From NCBI GenBank assembly GCA_023384025.1, contig JAHDXX010000025.1, positions 1-19,214 on the forward strand: a DNA stretch of 19,214 nt, given 5' to 3'. The notes below the pieces were generated by a model that made no database searches, was not told the DNA's origin, and saw only the letters and a program-made list of their open reading frames with translations. Position numbers and translations under genes: made by a program. Source of the stretch: Sphingomonadaceae bacterium. Lineage in GTDB: Bacteria; Pseudomonadota; Alphaproteobacteria; Sphingomonadales; Sphingomonadaceae. The first letter of the stretch is position 1. Each line of letters opens with the position of its first letter. Shown here one piece after another: positions 7,424-14,119 of this stretch.

Positions 7424-7452
7424 AAGGGCGGTCCTGCGGGGCCGCCCTTTTT
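7424..7452 (+). terminator. Intrinsic terminator of rpsD
   Basis: AAGGGCGG (7424-7431) pairs with CCGCCCTT (7442-7449), extended by inner pairs around a TGCG loop and followed by a run of five T (7448-7452). It lies 24 bp after the rpsD stop, which is the classic spacing and form. Confidence 0.9.
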
Positions 7453-7471
7453 CGTTGCTGGCGGGACGGCG

Positions 7472-7489
7472 AAAGTTGACACTAACTTT
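7472..7489. promoter_or_regulatory. Orphan operator-like palindrome
   Basis: AAAGTT (7472-7477), GACACT, AACTTT (7484-7489) is a perfect 6-bp inverted repeat with a 6-base spacer, and TTGACA (7476-7481) lies inside it. It looks like a TetR/GntR-type operator on a promoter, but no gene follows on either strand within reach. Confidence 0.45.
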
Positions 7490-7750
7490 ACACCAAAACC
7501 CAACATTTGCGAAGCGAACACCACGCACGCATCCGCCTCGGTCGAAGCGCGAAAACCTGTGCGAGCACGCACGGCCTGATCCTACAAAATGAAAGAGCCT
7601 GCCCCCCGGGTTGAAGTGGGGCCTTGCCAAGCTGGACGGGAAGGCTGGCTGTAGGAAAGTGGATTCGCGAGCGGGGCTGAAGCGCGTGAAAGCACTGGCC
7701 CGGATCTGGCCCGGGCCGACGAGTTTTGGTTCTGTCCTCTATCAACGTCA

Positions 7751-7769
7751 GCCCGGACTTGATCCGGGC
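7751..7769. repeat. Alphaproteobacterial REP-like hairpin
   Basis: GCCCGGA (7751-7757) and TCCGGGC (7763-7769) flank the loop CTTGA. It lies 19 bp past the end of the methyltransferase remnant (read on the minus strand) and could also act as its terminator, although no T-run is present. Confidence 0.6.
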
Positions 7770-7787
7770 CCGATGCTTCCTGTCCCT

Positions 7788-8267
7788 CTACAGCAGCGAC
7801 CCCTGCTTGCTCGTATCCTCACGCTTGGCGCTCTTGGCGACGCTGGTATCGACCCACGGGATATCGGGGCGTTTGCCCGCGAACAACTCGGCCAGAGTGA
7901 TGATCTGCAATCGCGGGTGCTTGCGCCCGGTGTGCTCGTTCTCCCACAGGCCGACCGCCGCCGCATCGCGTTCCATCGCGCGGGTCGGCAATTGCGCGGT
8001 CAGCAACACGCCGAAAGGAGCGCGCTCGCGCTCCATCACTTGCGCCAGACGGCCAACATCCTTCACCCCGATACCCCCGCCCTTGACCTCGACGATGGCG
8101 CGCTCGGTCCGTTTGCCATCGGGCTTGAAGTAGATGATCCCGTCGATCCCGTCGATCCCGCCATCGGCGCCCTTGCGCCCGCCCTTCCACGGCTGCGCCT
8201 CGACCACGGAAAGCGCCCATAGCTCGAACTGGCGCTTGTCGCGGGTGACATTGACCTCGTCATGTGT
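7788..8267 (-). pseudogene. DNA methyltransferase/restriction endonuclease-like gene, C-terminal remnant
   Basis: About 159 codons that match, as I recall them, the C-terminal Mrr-like endonuclease region of a family of bacterial site-specific DNA methyltransferases. Landmarks are RDKRQFELWALS, VVEAQPWKGGRKGADGG, IIYFKPDGKR, AIVEVKGGGIGVKDV (the ExK of a PD-(D/E)XK-type fold), VLLTAQLPTRAM, LQIITLAELFAGKRPDIPWVD and the tail KQGSLL. Read back on the minus strand, the frame meets a stop at 8268-8270, immediately before the homology begins, so the N-terminal part is missing. That part occurs 840 bp further on (9110-9397) in the same orientation, beyond the DUF3800 gene. A 9-bp direct triplication (8136-8162) adds GID to the conserved GGIDGI. 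A GTG at 8207 could still give a 139-residue fragment, but no ribosome binding site was recognised. Confidence 0.85.
8136..8162. repeat. 9-bp tandem triplication in the endonuclease remnant
   Basis: GATCCCGTC, GATCCCGTC, GATCCCGCC in tandem. It encodes the doubled GIDGID where the family, as recalled, has one GID after the GADG motif. This is consistent with slippage in a gene no longer under selection. Confidence 0.8.
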
Positions 8268-8310
8268 TCAACCTATATTGCGTGGGCCGGGAGTGCGTCA
8301 CTTAGCACGT

Positions 8311-8326
8311 CGAGGCTATGGCCTCG
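8311..8326. other. Small hairpin after the DUF3800 gene
   Basis: CGAGGC (8311-8316), TATG, GCCTCG (8321-8326) is a perfect 6-bp stem 8 bp past the DUF3800 stop on the minus strand. No T-run follows, so it is at best a weak or Rho-assisted terminator. Confidence 0.4.
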
Positions 8327-8334
8327 CCCGGCGT

Positions 8335-9105
8335 CTAACCCAAAACGTTTCCCCGCCATCCTGCTTTCGGAAAGCGGGCTATGCCCCAGCCGTCGATCTG
8401 TCCTGTCGCGGACGTCCTGAACGACGGACGGAGTTTGTCAAACCAGACGCGATCATTGTGTGTTTGCGCGCGCCAAATTGCGCCTGCGACCATATCAACC
8501 AGTTGAATGCCGACGCTTAGATGGCTCGGCGCAAAAAACAGTCCTTCCACGAAATTCTCGTAGTTTGACGAGTATTGGCCCGTTTCTCGAACAAGCCGTT
8601 CGTGCTGGTGCCGCATCCGATCATCGTCACCCCGACCCCGATGGTCGGCCACAATAAGCCCGTAGCTATCGCGGCCGCTCGCTCGCGTAATGTCTTGGAG
8701 GAGATACTGAAAACGCTCGGTTACTGGCTTGTAGGTTCGAAAATAGAGATCATCCTGCGAGTTTACGTTCCCTAGGCCATATGCCGTGGGGCACTCGCTG
8801 ATACACGCTATAATTTTGCATGATTTTGTGTCTGTTATGATCGAAAATACCCGCTCTCGAAAGGAATTTCGCTGATCTTGGTTCCAGCCCGTCATCGGAT
8901 TGTCTGGATCGTCATTTCGAGGCGCAAAAAATCGCCATTTGACCTCACCATGGTAGCCTACCGCGCGCTTCAGACCGGAAAGCTTGTCGTGCATTCCCAT
9001 CCAGCGATCTTCTGGAATGACCAAGCCCGCCATGACGAAGTAGTTAAGGAGTTGGGCATCAGGCTTTGGGGGCGTACCACTCTCATCGACAAATAGAAGA
9101 TACAC
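8335..9105 (-). CDS. DUF3800 domain-containing protein
   Basis: A 256-residue protein of the DUF3800 family (RNase H-like fold suspected; function unknown; often found in mobile and defence-rich regions as I recall). It shows the defining N-terminal YLLFVDESGT (D7, E8), NYFVMAGLVIPEDRW, a central LIVADHRGRGDDDR (D154), and the C-terminal IQLVDMVAGAIWR (D204), whose acidic residues probably form a metal site. I chose GTG at 9105 because GGGGAGGT lies 6 bases upstream and the family start is a few residues before DESG; the frame upstream to 9150 lacks family character. It is clearly more AT-rich than its surroundings (the 60 bases at 8821-8880 are 24 G+C), a sign of transfer. It lies between the two ends of a broken methyltransferase gene in the same orientation. 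Confidence 0.88.
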   Translation of the reverse strand: MYLLFVDESGTPPKPDAQLLNYFVMAGLVIPEDRWMGMHDKLSGLKRAVGYHGEVKWRFFAPRNDDPDNPMTGWNQDQRNSFRERVFSIITDTKSCKIIACISECPTAYGLGNVNSQDDLYFRTYKPVTERFQYLLQDITRASGRDSYGLIVADHRGRGDDDRMRHQHERLVRETGQYSSNYENFVEGLFFAPSHLSVGIQLVDMVAGAIWRAQTHNDRVWFDKLRPSFRTSATGQIDGWGIARFPKAGWRGNVLG

Positions 9106-9118
9106 TGGATTACCTCCC
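9096..9118 (-). promoter_or_regulatory. Ribosome binding site and GTG start of the DUF3800 gene
   Basis: On the minus strand GGGGAGGT precedes GTG (9105-9103) by 6 bases. The TAA stop of the truncated methyltransferase (9112-9110) falls inside the same 15 bases, an arrangement suited to translational coupling. Confidence 0.75.
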
Positions 9119-9397
9119 CGCGCAGTCTGAAATCGTCCCGAGCAGTTCAAACGGGTCCGAATTGCCGCTGCGCATCACATCGTTAAACGCGGCCTCCGCG
9201 TTGTCATTCCAGTGCCGGGTATCCTTGAACGCTTCGATCTGCGCATCGCTGTCCGCGCCTTCGGGCGACTTGAACAGGATGTTGTAATTGGCGTTCGAAT
9301 TGAACGGCGCGTCAAGATAGACCAGATCGACGCTCTCATCCGCGATATGTTCGCGCAGAACGTGCAAGTTATCGCCGAAAAAGAGCCGGTTGGTCAT
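9110..9397 (-). pseudogene. DNA methyltransferase, N-terminal remnant (motif IV region)
   Basis: A 95-codon open frame starting MTNRLFFGDNLHVLREHI, which strongly resembles the beginning of N6-adenine/N4-cytosine DNA methyltransferases. Also present are VDLVYLDAPFNSNANYN (methyltransferase motif IV, normally DPPF), SDAQIEAFKDTRHWND and VMRSGNSDPFELL. Family resemblance ends about 30 bases before the TAA at 9110-9112, where the DUF3800 ribosome binding site begins. The AdoMet-binding motif, the target-recognition part and the rest of the catalytic domain are absent; the C-terminal endonuclease part survives at 7788-8267. Motif IV reads DAPF, a change expected to harm catalysis. The start codon is intact, so a short peptide may still be made and could lead ribosomes to DUF3800. 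Confidence 0.85.
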
Positions 9398-9471
9398 GGC
9401 GGCGATAGTGGCGCGCAGGCCGGAAAAGGCAAGGCCGCTCGTCGCAGCGGCGGGGGATGAGTCCCTACTAG

Positions 9472-9505
9472 CCCCTCCCCCTTCAGGGGAGGGGTTGGGG
9501 TGGGG
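9472..9505. repeat. Palindromic repeat, CCCCTCCCC-type, copy 1
   Basis: CCCCTCCCC (9472-9480) and GGGGAGGGG (9486-9494) form a 9-bp stem with loop CTTCA, followed by TTGGGGTGGGG. It pairs head to head with the copy at 9532-9594. I recall this CTCCCCTTCAGGGGAG element as common in sphingomonad intergenic regions. Confidence 0.8.
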
Positions 9506-9531
9506 ATGTCCGGGAACGCAGGGCGGCTATT

Positions 9532-9594
9532 GACGGCCCCCACACCATCCGCCGCTGTGCGGCTCCTCCCTCTCCCCTGAAGGGGAGAGGGGTC
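9532..9594. repeat. Palindromic repeat, CCCCTCCCC-type, copy 2 (also possible tgt terminator)
   Basis: CCTCTCCCC (9569-9577) and GGGGAGAGG (9582-9590) form a perfect 9-bp stem with loop TGAA; a GGCTCC...GGCGG and CCCCC tail lies on the low-coordinate side. It is inverted relative to copy 1. It sits 11 bp past the tgt stop on the minus strand, so it may end that transcript, although no T-run follows. Confidence 0.75.
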
Positions 9595-9601
9595 TTGCGT
9601 G

Positions 9602-10732
9602 CTATCCCGATAAATATTCCCGCCGGAACTCGCTCGCGAACGCGGCGAACCGGCCTTCTGCAATCGCCTCGCGCATGGCCTGCATCAGCTGCTGGTAGAA
9701 GCTGAGGTTGTGCTCGGACACCAGCATCGCGCCGAGGATTTCGCCCGACTTGTGCAAGTGGTGAAGGTAGGCGCGGCTGTACTGGGCGCAGACTGGGCAG
9801 GTGCAGCGTTGGTCCAGCGGCGCTGTATCCTCGGCATGGCGCGCATTGCGCAGGTTGAGCGGGCCATTCCAGGTGAAGGCCTGCCCGTTGCGGCCGGAGC
9901 GGGTCGGCAGCACGCAGTCGAACATGTCGATGCCCCGTTCGACCGCGCCGACCAGGTCGTCTGGCTTGCCCACCCCCATCAGGTAACGCGGGCGATCCTG
10001 CGGCAGCATATCGGGCGCGAAGTCGAGCGTGGCGAACATCGCCTCCTGCCCCTCGCCCACCGCCAGCCCTCCGACCGCGTAACCATCGAACCCGATATCG
10101 CGAAGCTTTTCCGCCGAGATGCGCCGCAACTCCTCGTCGAGCGCCCCCTGCTGGATGCCGAACAGCGCTGAATGAGCCGCGTGCTCCCCGCCAGCGTCGA
10201 ACCCGTCCCGGCTGCGCTTCGCCCAGCGCATCGAGAGTTCCATGCTGGCCGCGATCTCGTCGCGCGGGCGGTCGGCGCGCGGGCATTCGTCGAACGCCAT
10301 CACGATATCGCTGCCGAGCAGACGCTGGATCTCCATGCTCCGTTCGGGCGTAAGCATGTGTTTCGAGCCGTCGAGGTGGCTGCGAAACTCGACCCCCTGT
10401 TCGGTTAGCTTGCGGAGCTCGCTAAGGCTCATCACCTGGTAGCCGCCGCTGTCGGTCAGGATCGGTCGATCCCAGTTCATGAACCGGTGCAGCCCGCCGA
10501 GCCGTGCGACCCGCTCCGCCCCGGGGCGCAGCATCAGGTGGTAGGTGTTGCCGAGGATGATATCCGCGCCCGTGGCGCGCACCGCCTCCGGCTTCATCGC
10601 CTTGACCGTCGCCGCCGTGCCGACCGGCATGAACGCAGGTGTGCGGATCTCGCCCCGGCGCATCCGGATCACGCCGGTGCGCGCCTTGCCGTCGGTGGCG
10701 TGGAGTTCGAAGGCGAAGCGGAGAGTGTTCAT
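9602..10732 (-). CDS. tgt: Queuine/preQ1 tRNA-guanine transglycosylase
   Basis: A 376-residue enzyme that exchanges the wobble guanine of tRNA-Asp, Asn, His and Tyr for preQ1 on the way to queuosine. Catalytic residues are present: D94 in LTDSGGYQVMSL and nucleophile D272 in DCVLPTRSGRNG, eight less than D102 and D280 of the Zymomonas enzyme. The zinc ligands C310, C312, C315 (CTCPVC) and H341 (SEHNLSFY) match its C318, C320, C323 and H349. The start at 10732 (MNTLRFAFELHATDG) is the family start; the frame upstream to 10804 runs through a palindromic repeat. It follows the ABC permease by 85 bp that hold only that repeat. Its pathway partner queA lies about 6.8 kb away at 17507. Confidence 0.97.
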   Translation of the reverse strand: MNTLRFAFELHATDGKARTGVIRMRRGEIRTPAFMPVGTAATVKAMKPEAVRATGADIILGNTYHLMLRPGAERVARLGGLHRFMNWDRPILTDSGGYQVMSLSELRKLTEQGVEFRSHLDGSKHMLTPERSMEIQRLLGSDIVMAFDECPRADRPRDEIAASMELSMRWAKRSRDGFDAGGEHAAHSALFGIQQGALDEELRRISAEKLRDIGFDGYAVGGLAVGEGQEAMFATLDFAPDMLPQDRPRYLMGVGKPDDLVGAVERGIDMFDCVLPTRSGRNGQAFTWNGPLNLRNARHAEDTAPLDQRCTCPVCAQYSRAYLHHLHKSGEILGAMLVSEHNLSFYQQLMQAMREAIAEGRFAAFASEFRREYLSG

Positions 10733-10745
10733 TACGGGCCTATTG

Positions 10746-10810
10746 CCGTTCGCCTCGAGCGAAGTCGAGAGGCAGGAGCGATGTGTCTCGACTGCGCTCG
10801 ACACGAACGG
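10746..10810. repeat. Palindromic interspersed repeat between ABC permease and tgt
   Basis: Two 28-bp arms: the left begins CCGTTCGCCTCGAGCGAAG (10746-10773) and the right ends GCGCTCGACACGAACGG (10783-10810). They are reverse complements except at about five positions and are separated by 9 bases. It is the same unit as in the trmJ fusion at 5002-5103. Confidence 0.85.
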
Positions 10811-10817
10811 GGAAAGA

Positions 10818-11585
10818 TCAGTTCCTGAGCCGCCAGCCGGTGCGGAAGATCACCGCGATGATGATGGTGCAGACCGTCAGGAACCCCAGCGTTATCCCGA
10901 GCGACACGCCGAAGGAAACGTCCGAACTGCCGTAGAAGGTCCACCGCAGCCCGTTGACGAGATAGACGATCGGATTGGCCAGCGCGATCTTGTCCCACGG
11001 GCTCGGCAACATCTCGATGGAATAGAACGTGCCGCCGAGGAAGGTCAGCGGGGTGAGGATCAGCATCGGGATGATCCCGAGCTTTTCGAAATTGTCCGCC
11101 CAAACGCCAAGGATGAACCCGAACAGGCTGAACGCTGCCGCGACGAGCATGATGTAGATCACCGCCCAGACCGGATGGGCGATGCTGTAGTCGACGAACA
11201 GCGTGGCGGTGGCGAGGATGATCGCGGCGAGGATCAGGCTCTTGGTCGCCGCCGCCCCGACAAACCCGACCAGCGTCTCGGCCACGCCCACCGGGGCGCT
11301 GAGCAGTTCGTAGATCGTGCCGGTGAAGCGCGGCATGTAGATGCCGAAGCTCGAATTGCTGGTGGTCTCGCCCAGCAATGTCAGCATCAGCAGGCCCGGG
11401 ATGATGAACGCGGCATAGTCGACCCCGCCAAGATCGGGCATGCGTCCACCAATCGCTGCCCCGAACACGATGAAATACAGCGACGTGGTCAGCACGGGCG
11501 AGAGGATCGACTGGAACGCGGTGCGCAGGAAGCGCAGCAGCTCGCGCTGGTAGATCGACCAGGTGCTGCGCCAGTTGAAGCTCAT
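10818..11585 (-). CDS. ABC-2 type transporter permease (YadH-like)
   Basis: A 255-residue inner-membrane permease with about six hydrophobic segments. Residues near the start (YQRELLRFLRTAFQSILSPVLTTSLYFIVFG) and the stretches FIIPGLLMLTLLGE, IYELLSAPVGVAETLVGFVG, LTPLTFLGGTFYSIEMLP and NPIVYLVNGLRWTFYG follow E. coli YadH closely as I remember it. The ATG at 11585 follows GGGGGAAGAAGC. It should form an exporter with the ATPase encoded upstream at 11725-12660; 139 bp holding a palindromic repeat lie between them. The substrate is unknown; YadGH-type pairs are annotated generically as ABC-2 exporters. Confidence 0.93.
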   Translation of the reverse strand: MSFNWRSTWSIYQRELLRFLRTAFQSILSPVLTTSLYFIVFGAAIGGRMPDLGGVDYAAFIIPGLLMLTLLGETTSNSSFGIYMPRFTGTIYELLSAPVGVAETLVGFVGAAATKSLILAAIILATATLFVDYSIAHPVWAVIYIMLVAAAFSLFGFILGVWADNFEKLGIIPMLILTPLTFLGGTFYSIEMLPSPWDKIALANPIVYLVNGLRWTFYGSSDVSFGVSLGITLGFLTVCTIIIAVIFRTGWRLRN

Positions 11586-11608
11586 GCTTCTTCCCCCAGA
11601 ACACCAAA

Positions 11609-11705
11609 CTCCGCTCGCCCTGAGCTTGTCGAAGGGCCGCACTTCTTCACGCGCACTGCGCTCGCTATCCAGGACAGGGCTTCGACAGGCTCAGCCCGAA
11701 CGGAG
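11609..11705. repeat. Palindromic interspersed repeat between ABC ATPase and permease
   Basis: Left arm 11609-11637 contains GCCCTGAGCTTGTCGAAGGGC and the right arm 11677-11705 contains CTTCGACAGGCTCAGCCCGAACGGAG, its imperfect reverse complement, with about 39 bases between. This CTTCGACA(A/G)GCTCAG type differs from the 5002/10746 family; I recall it as abundant in sphingomonads. Confidence 0.82.
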
Positions 11706-11724
11706 TCCGGGTTGTATAAGCACC

Positions 11725-12660
11725 TCATGCTCCCTGCTCCGCCACCAGGTCGACGAAGATGTCCTCCAGCGAGCTTTCGTGAATGTCGATCCCGACAAAG
11801 CCGATTCCGGCGGATACCAGCGCCTTGACCAGCGCCGCGACCTCGGCCTTGCCCTTTCCAGACCCGTCGCCGCCACGATAGCACAGCTGGTGTCCGTCCC
11901 GCTCGAGGTGGACGGGGAACCCTGCCAGCGCGGCAGGAAGTTCGGCCAGCGGCTGGTCCAGATCGATCAGCGCCTCGGTCCGCCCGAGCCGTGCCATCAT
12001 CGCCGCCTTGTCATCGACCATCAGCAGACGGCCCTTGCGGATCACCCCGACCCGGTCAGCCATTTCCTCGGCTTCTTCGATGTAGTGCGTGGTGAGGATG
12101 ATGGTCACACCGCGCTCGCGCATCGCGCCGATCAGCTTCCACATGTCGCGGCGCAGCTCGACATCGACCCCGGCGGTGGGCTCGTCGAGGAACAGCAGGT
12201 CAGGCTCGTGCGCCAGCGCCTTGGCGATCAGGACCCGGCGCTTCATCCCGCCCGACAGCGCCATGATCCGCTCATCGCACTTGTCCCACAGGCTCAGCGC
12301 GCGCAGGATTTCCTCGATCCGCGCCTTGTCCGGTGGCAGGCCGAACAGACCGCGCGAATAGCTGACCGCGCGGATCACCGGCTCGAACATGTCGGTCGCC
12401 AGTTCCTGCGGGACGAGGCCGATGCGGGCGCGCGCACGGCGCCAGTCAGTCGAAAGGTCATGCCCGAAGGCGCGCATCGTGCCGCCGGTCGGGCGGACCA
12501 AGCCGCAAACCGCACCGATCAGCGTGGTTTTTCCCGCGCCGTTGGGGCCGAGCAGCGCGAAGATCTCGCCCTTGTGGACCGTCAGGTCAACCGCATCGAG
12601 CGCCTTCAGGCCACCCGGGTAGGTCTTGCTCAACCCGTCAAGTTCGAGAATCGGCTCCAC
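11725..12660 (-). CDS. ABC transporter ATP-binding protein (YadG-like)
   Basis: A 311-residue ABC ATPase. Walker A GPNGAGKT at 38-45, Q-loop GLVPQEL near 81-87, signature LSGGM at 135-139, Walker B LLFLDEP at 155-161, and switch histidine H192 in LTTHYIEEAEEM. The segments KTYPGGLKAL and LDEPTAGVDVELRRDMW resemble E. coli YadG. After about residue 225 comes a regulatory tail ending EDIFVDLVAEQGA. It energises the permease encoded at 10818-11585. Its ATG is 5 bp after the carotenoid oxygenase stop, so the two are probably co-transcribed and perhaps translationally coupled; only a weak ribosome binding site is visible. Confidence 0.95.
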   Translation of the reverse strand: MEPILELDGLSKTYPGGLKALDAVDLTVHKGEIFALLGPNGAGKTTLIGAVCGLVRPTGGTMRAFGHDLSTDWRRARARIGLVPQELATDMFEPVIRAVSYSRGLFGLPPDKARIEEILRALSLWDKCDERIMALSGGMKRRVLIAKALAHEPDLLFLDEPTAGVDVELRRDMWKLIGAMRERGVTIILTTHYIEEAEEMADRVGVIRKGRLLMVDDKAAMMARLGRTEALIDLDQPLAELPAALAGFPVHLERDGHQLCYRGGDGSGKGKAEVAALVKALVSAGIGFVGIDIHESSLEDIFVDLVAEQGA

Positions 12661-12665
12661 CCACG

Positions 12666-14096
12666 TCAGCTAGCCGCAATCCAGTTGCCGTGGAAGCCCG
12701 GCGGGATGAGGTGAGGGATATGGACTGTCGCGACCGGTTCCAGCGACAGCGCATCGAGGATTTCCAGCGCGCTCGTCTGTGCATTGCGATCGATCACATA
12801 GCCCATGACCCAACCATCCCCCTCGGGCGCGTCGGCACTGCGGGGAACAAACACGAACTCGCCGGGGATGCGTCCCTCGCCAAAGTCGCGCTGCACCCGC
12901 TCGCCCGTGGCCAGATCGTGGCGGTAGAGCGGCATGGGGGCGACGAATTCGAGGTCGCCGTCTCCCGGAAGGCCCATCGCCCAGAGATAGCGATAGGGCT
13001 GCGTGAAGCGGCGTTCGTCCGGCCGGGGGAATTCCTGCCCGGCGCTGTCCAGCGTCATTCGCGCGACCGAACGGCTGGCGGGATCAACCGTCCACCGCTC
13101 CAGCCCGAGCGGGCGGCCATAAGGCCCGGGCATGTCGCCATCGAAAATCGTCTCGTAGGCGCACAGGTCGATCACCACCCGGCCCGCTTCATCCTCGAAG
13201 CCGTTGCCGACGTGGAACACGTAGCACGGGTCCACCTCGCACCACACGATCTCGTCTGCGCCGCCCTGGCGCGGCAACAGGCCGACCCGCGCCTTGTGCT
13301 CGCGGTTCCAGCGATAGGGGAAGCGGTGCCCGGCCATCAGCGCTTTCATCGAGAAGGTCACCGGCAGGTCGAGAATGATCACGTAATTGCGGGTCAGCGC
13401 GCAATCGTGGATCGAGGGGCCGTGGGGCACAGTGATCGGCAGCTCGCGGATCACAGCGCCGGTCCGGTCGAGCGCAACGTGGCGGATCGTCGAGGGATCC
13501 TCCCCAAGATAGCAGATCGCGTGGAACTCGCCCGTCTCCGGGCACTCGTGCGGATGGGCCGTGAACGAACTGGCGAGCCCGCCGCCGAAATTGCTGTAGG
13601 CGACCGTTTCGAGATTGCCGTCGAGCTCCACCGGGTACGACCCTGCTTCTACCAGCGCCATGATCTTGCCGCCCACGCCCAGGACATTGGTGTTGACCAC
13701 GTCGCGCGCACCGTTGCGCGGCCCGGGCGCAGCAGCAGGGCCACCCTTGCGCTCGAGCTCCTGCGAACGGATGAAGCGGTTGCGATACCATTCCGCCTTT
13801 CCGCCGCGCAGGCGTACGCCGTGGACCATCCCGTCGCCGGTGAACCAGTGATGCCCCTTGCCCGGGTTACCATATGGATTGGGGCCAATCCGGACATAGC
13901 GCCCGTCCAGCTCGGCCGGGATCGTTCCGGTGACCTGCAGGTCTTCCAATGTCTGCTCGCCGCGCATCGGGGTGTGGATCCCGGTGAGGAACGGGTTTTC
14001 CTCCGGGTCAGGCAGCCGTGCGCGGTTCATCCCGGCCACTGCCATGATCGCCGGAGTCACTGCCTTGCGAATGGTTTTCTCGATTACGCTTGCCAT
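12666..14096 (-). CDS. RPE65-family carotenoid cleavage oxygenase
   Basis: A 476-residue non-haem iron dioxygenase that cleaves a conjugated double bond in carotenoids, apocarotenoids or stilbene-type substrates. The four iron-ligand histidines of the beta-propeller are visible: H181 (TAHPHE), H230 (PSIHD), H295 (CYVFHVGN) and H469 (PPGFHGNW). Also present are LDGRYVRIGPNP near 63-74, HHWFTGDGMVHG, and NTNVLGVGGKIMAL. The length is usual for the family. The ATG at 14096 has a good ribosome binding site (AGGAAGG). Sphingomonads carry both apocarotenoid oxygenases and lignostilbene dioxygenases of this fold, and I cannot choose between substrates. It is first in the operon with the ABC pair and divergent from the TetR gene, which likely regulates it. 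Confidence 0.94.
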   Translation of the reverse strand: MASVIEKTIRKAVTPAIMAVAGMNRARLPDPEENPFLTGIHTPMRGEQTLEDLQVTGTIPAELDGRYVRIGPNPYGNPGKGHHWFTGDGMVHGVRLRGGKAEWYRNRFIRSQELERKGGPAAAPGPRNGARDVVNTNVLGVGGKIMALVEAGSYPVELDGNLETVAYSNFGGGLASSFTAHPHECPETGEFHAICYLGEDPSTIRHVALDRTGAVIRELPITVPHGPSIHDCALTRNYVIILDLPVTFSMKALMAGHRFPYRWNREHKARVGLLPRQGGADEIVWCEVDPCYVFHVGNGFEDEAGRVVIDLCAYETIFDGDMPGPYGRPLGLERWTVDPASRSVARMTLDSAGQEFPRPDERRFTQPYRYLWAMGLPGDGDLEFVAPMPLYRHDLATGERVQRDFGEGRIPGEFVFVPRSADAPEGDGWVMGYVIDRNAQTSALEILDALSLEPVATVHIPHLIPPGFHGNWIAAS

Positions 14097-14119
14097 TGCC
14101 GACTCGCCCTTCCTATAAA

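Larger units (their letters stand above)
7453..7787. other. 335-bp gene-free stretch after rpsD
   Basis: No credible gene is seen. It holds a TTGACA-containing palindrome (7472-7489), a 7-bp hairpin GGCCCGG/CCGGGCC (7697-7703 with 7711-7717), and a second hairpin GCCCGGA-CTTGA-TCCGGGC (7751-7769). The second hairpin matches the CCCGGACTTGATCCGGG repeat I recall from many alphaproteobacteria. Open frames across it are short and look like noise. Confidence 0.7.

Noticed and set aside
7611..8222. Plus-strand open frame (203 codons) opposite the endonuclease remnant
   Set aside because: The minus-strand frame has recognisable family motifs; this one does not.
8268..8334. Search for target-site duplications flanking the DUF3800 region
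   Set aside because: No convincing direct repeat was found by eye between 8265-8340 and 9106-9145, so transposon insertion is not claimed.
9472..9594. Possible insertion sequence with inverted ends
   Set aside because: The two inverted copies are palindromic repeats of their own, only about 120 bp in total, with no transposase gene.
10545..11828. Long plus-strand open frame (427 codons) opposite the ABC permease
   Set aside because: It runs antisense to a well-supported permease and crosses two palindromic repeats; its product is rich in R, D, E and H with no family motif, typical of antisense frames in high-GC DNA.
11563..12714. Plus-strand open frame (383 codons) opposite the ABC ATPase
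   Set aside because: Antisense to Walker and signature motifs of a clear ATPase and starts inside the repeat.
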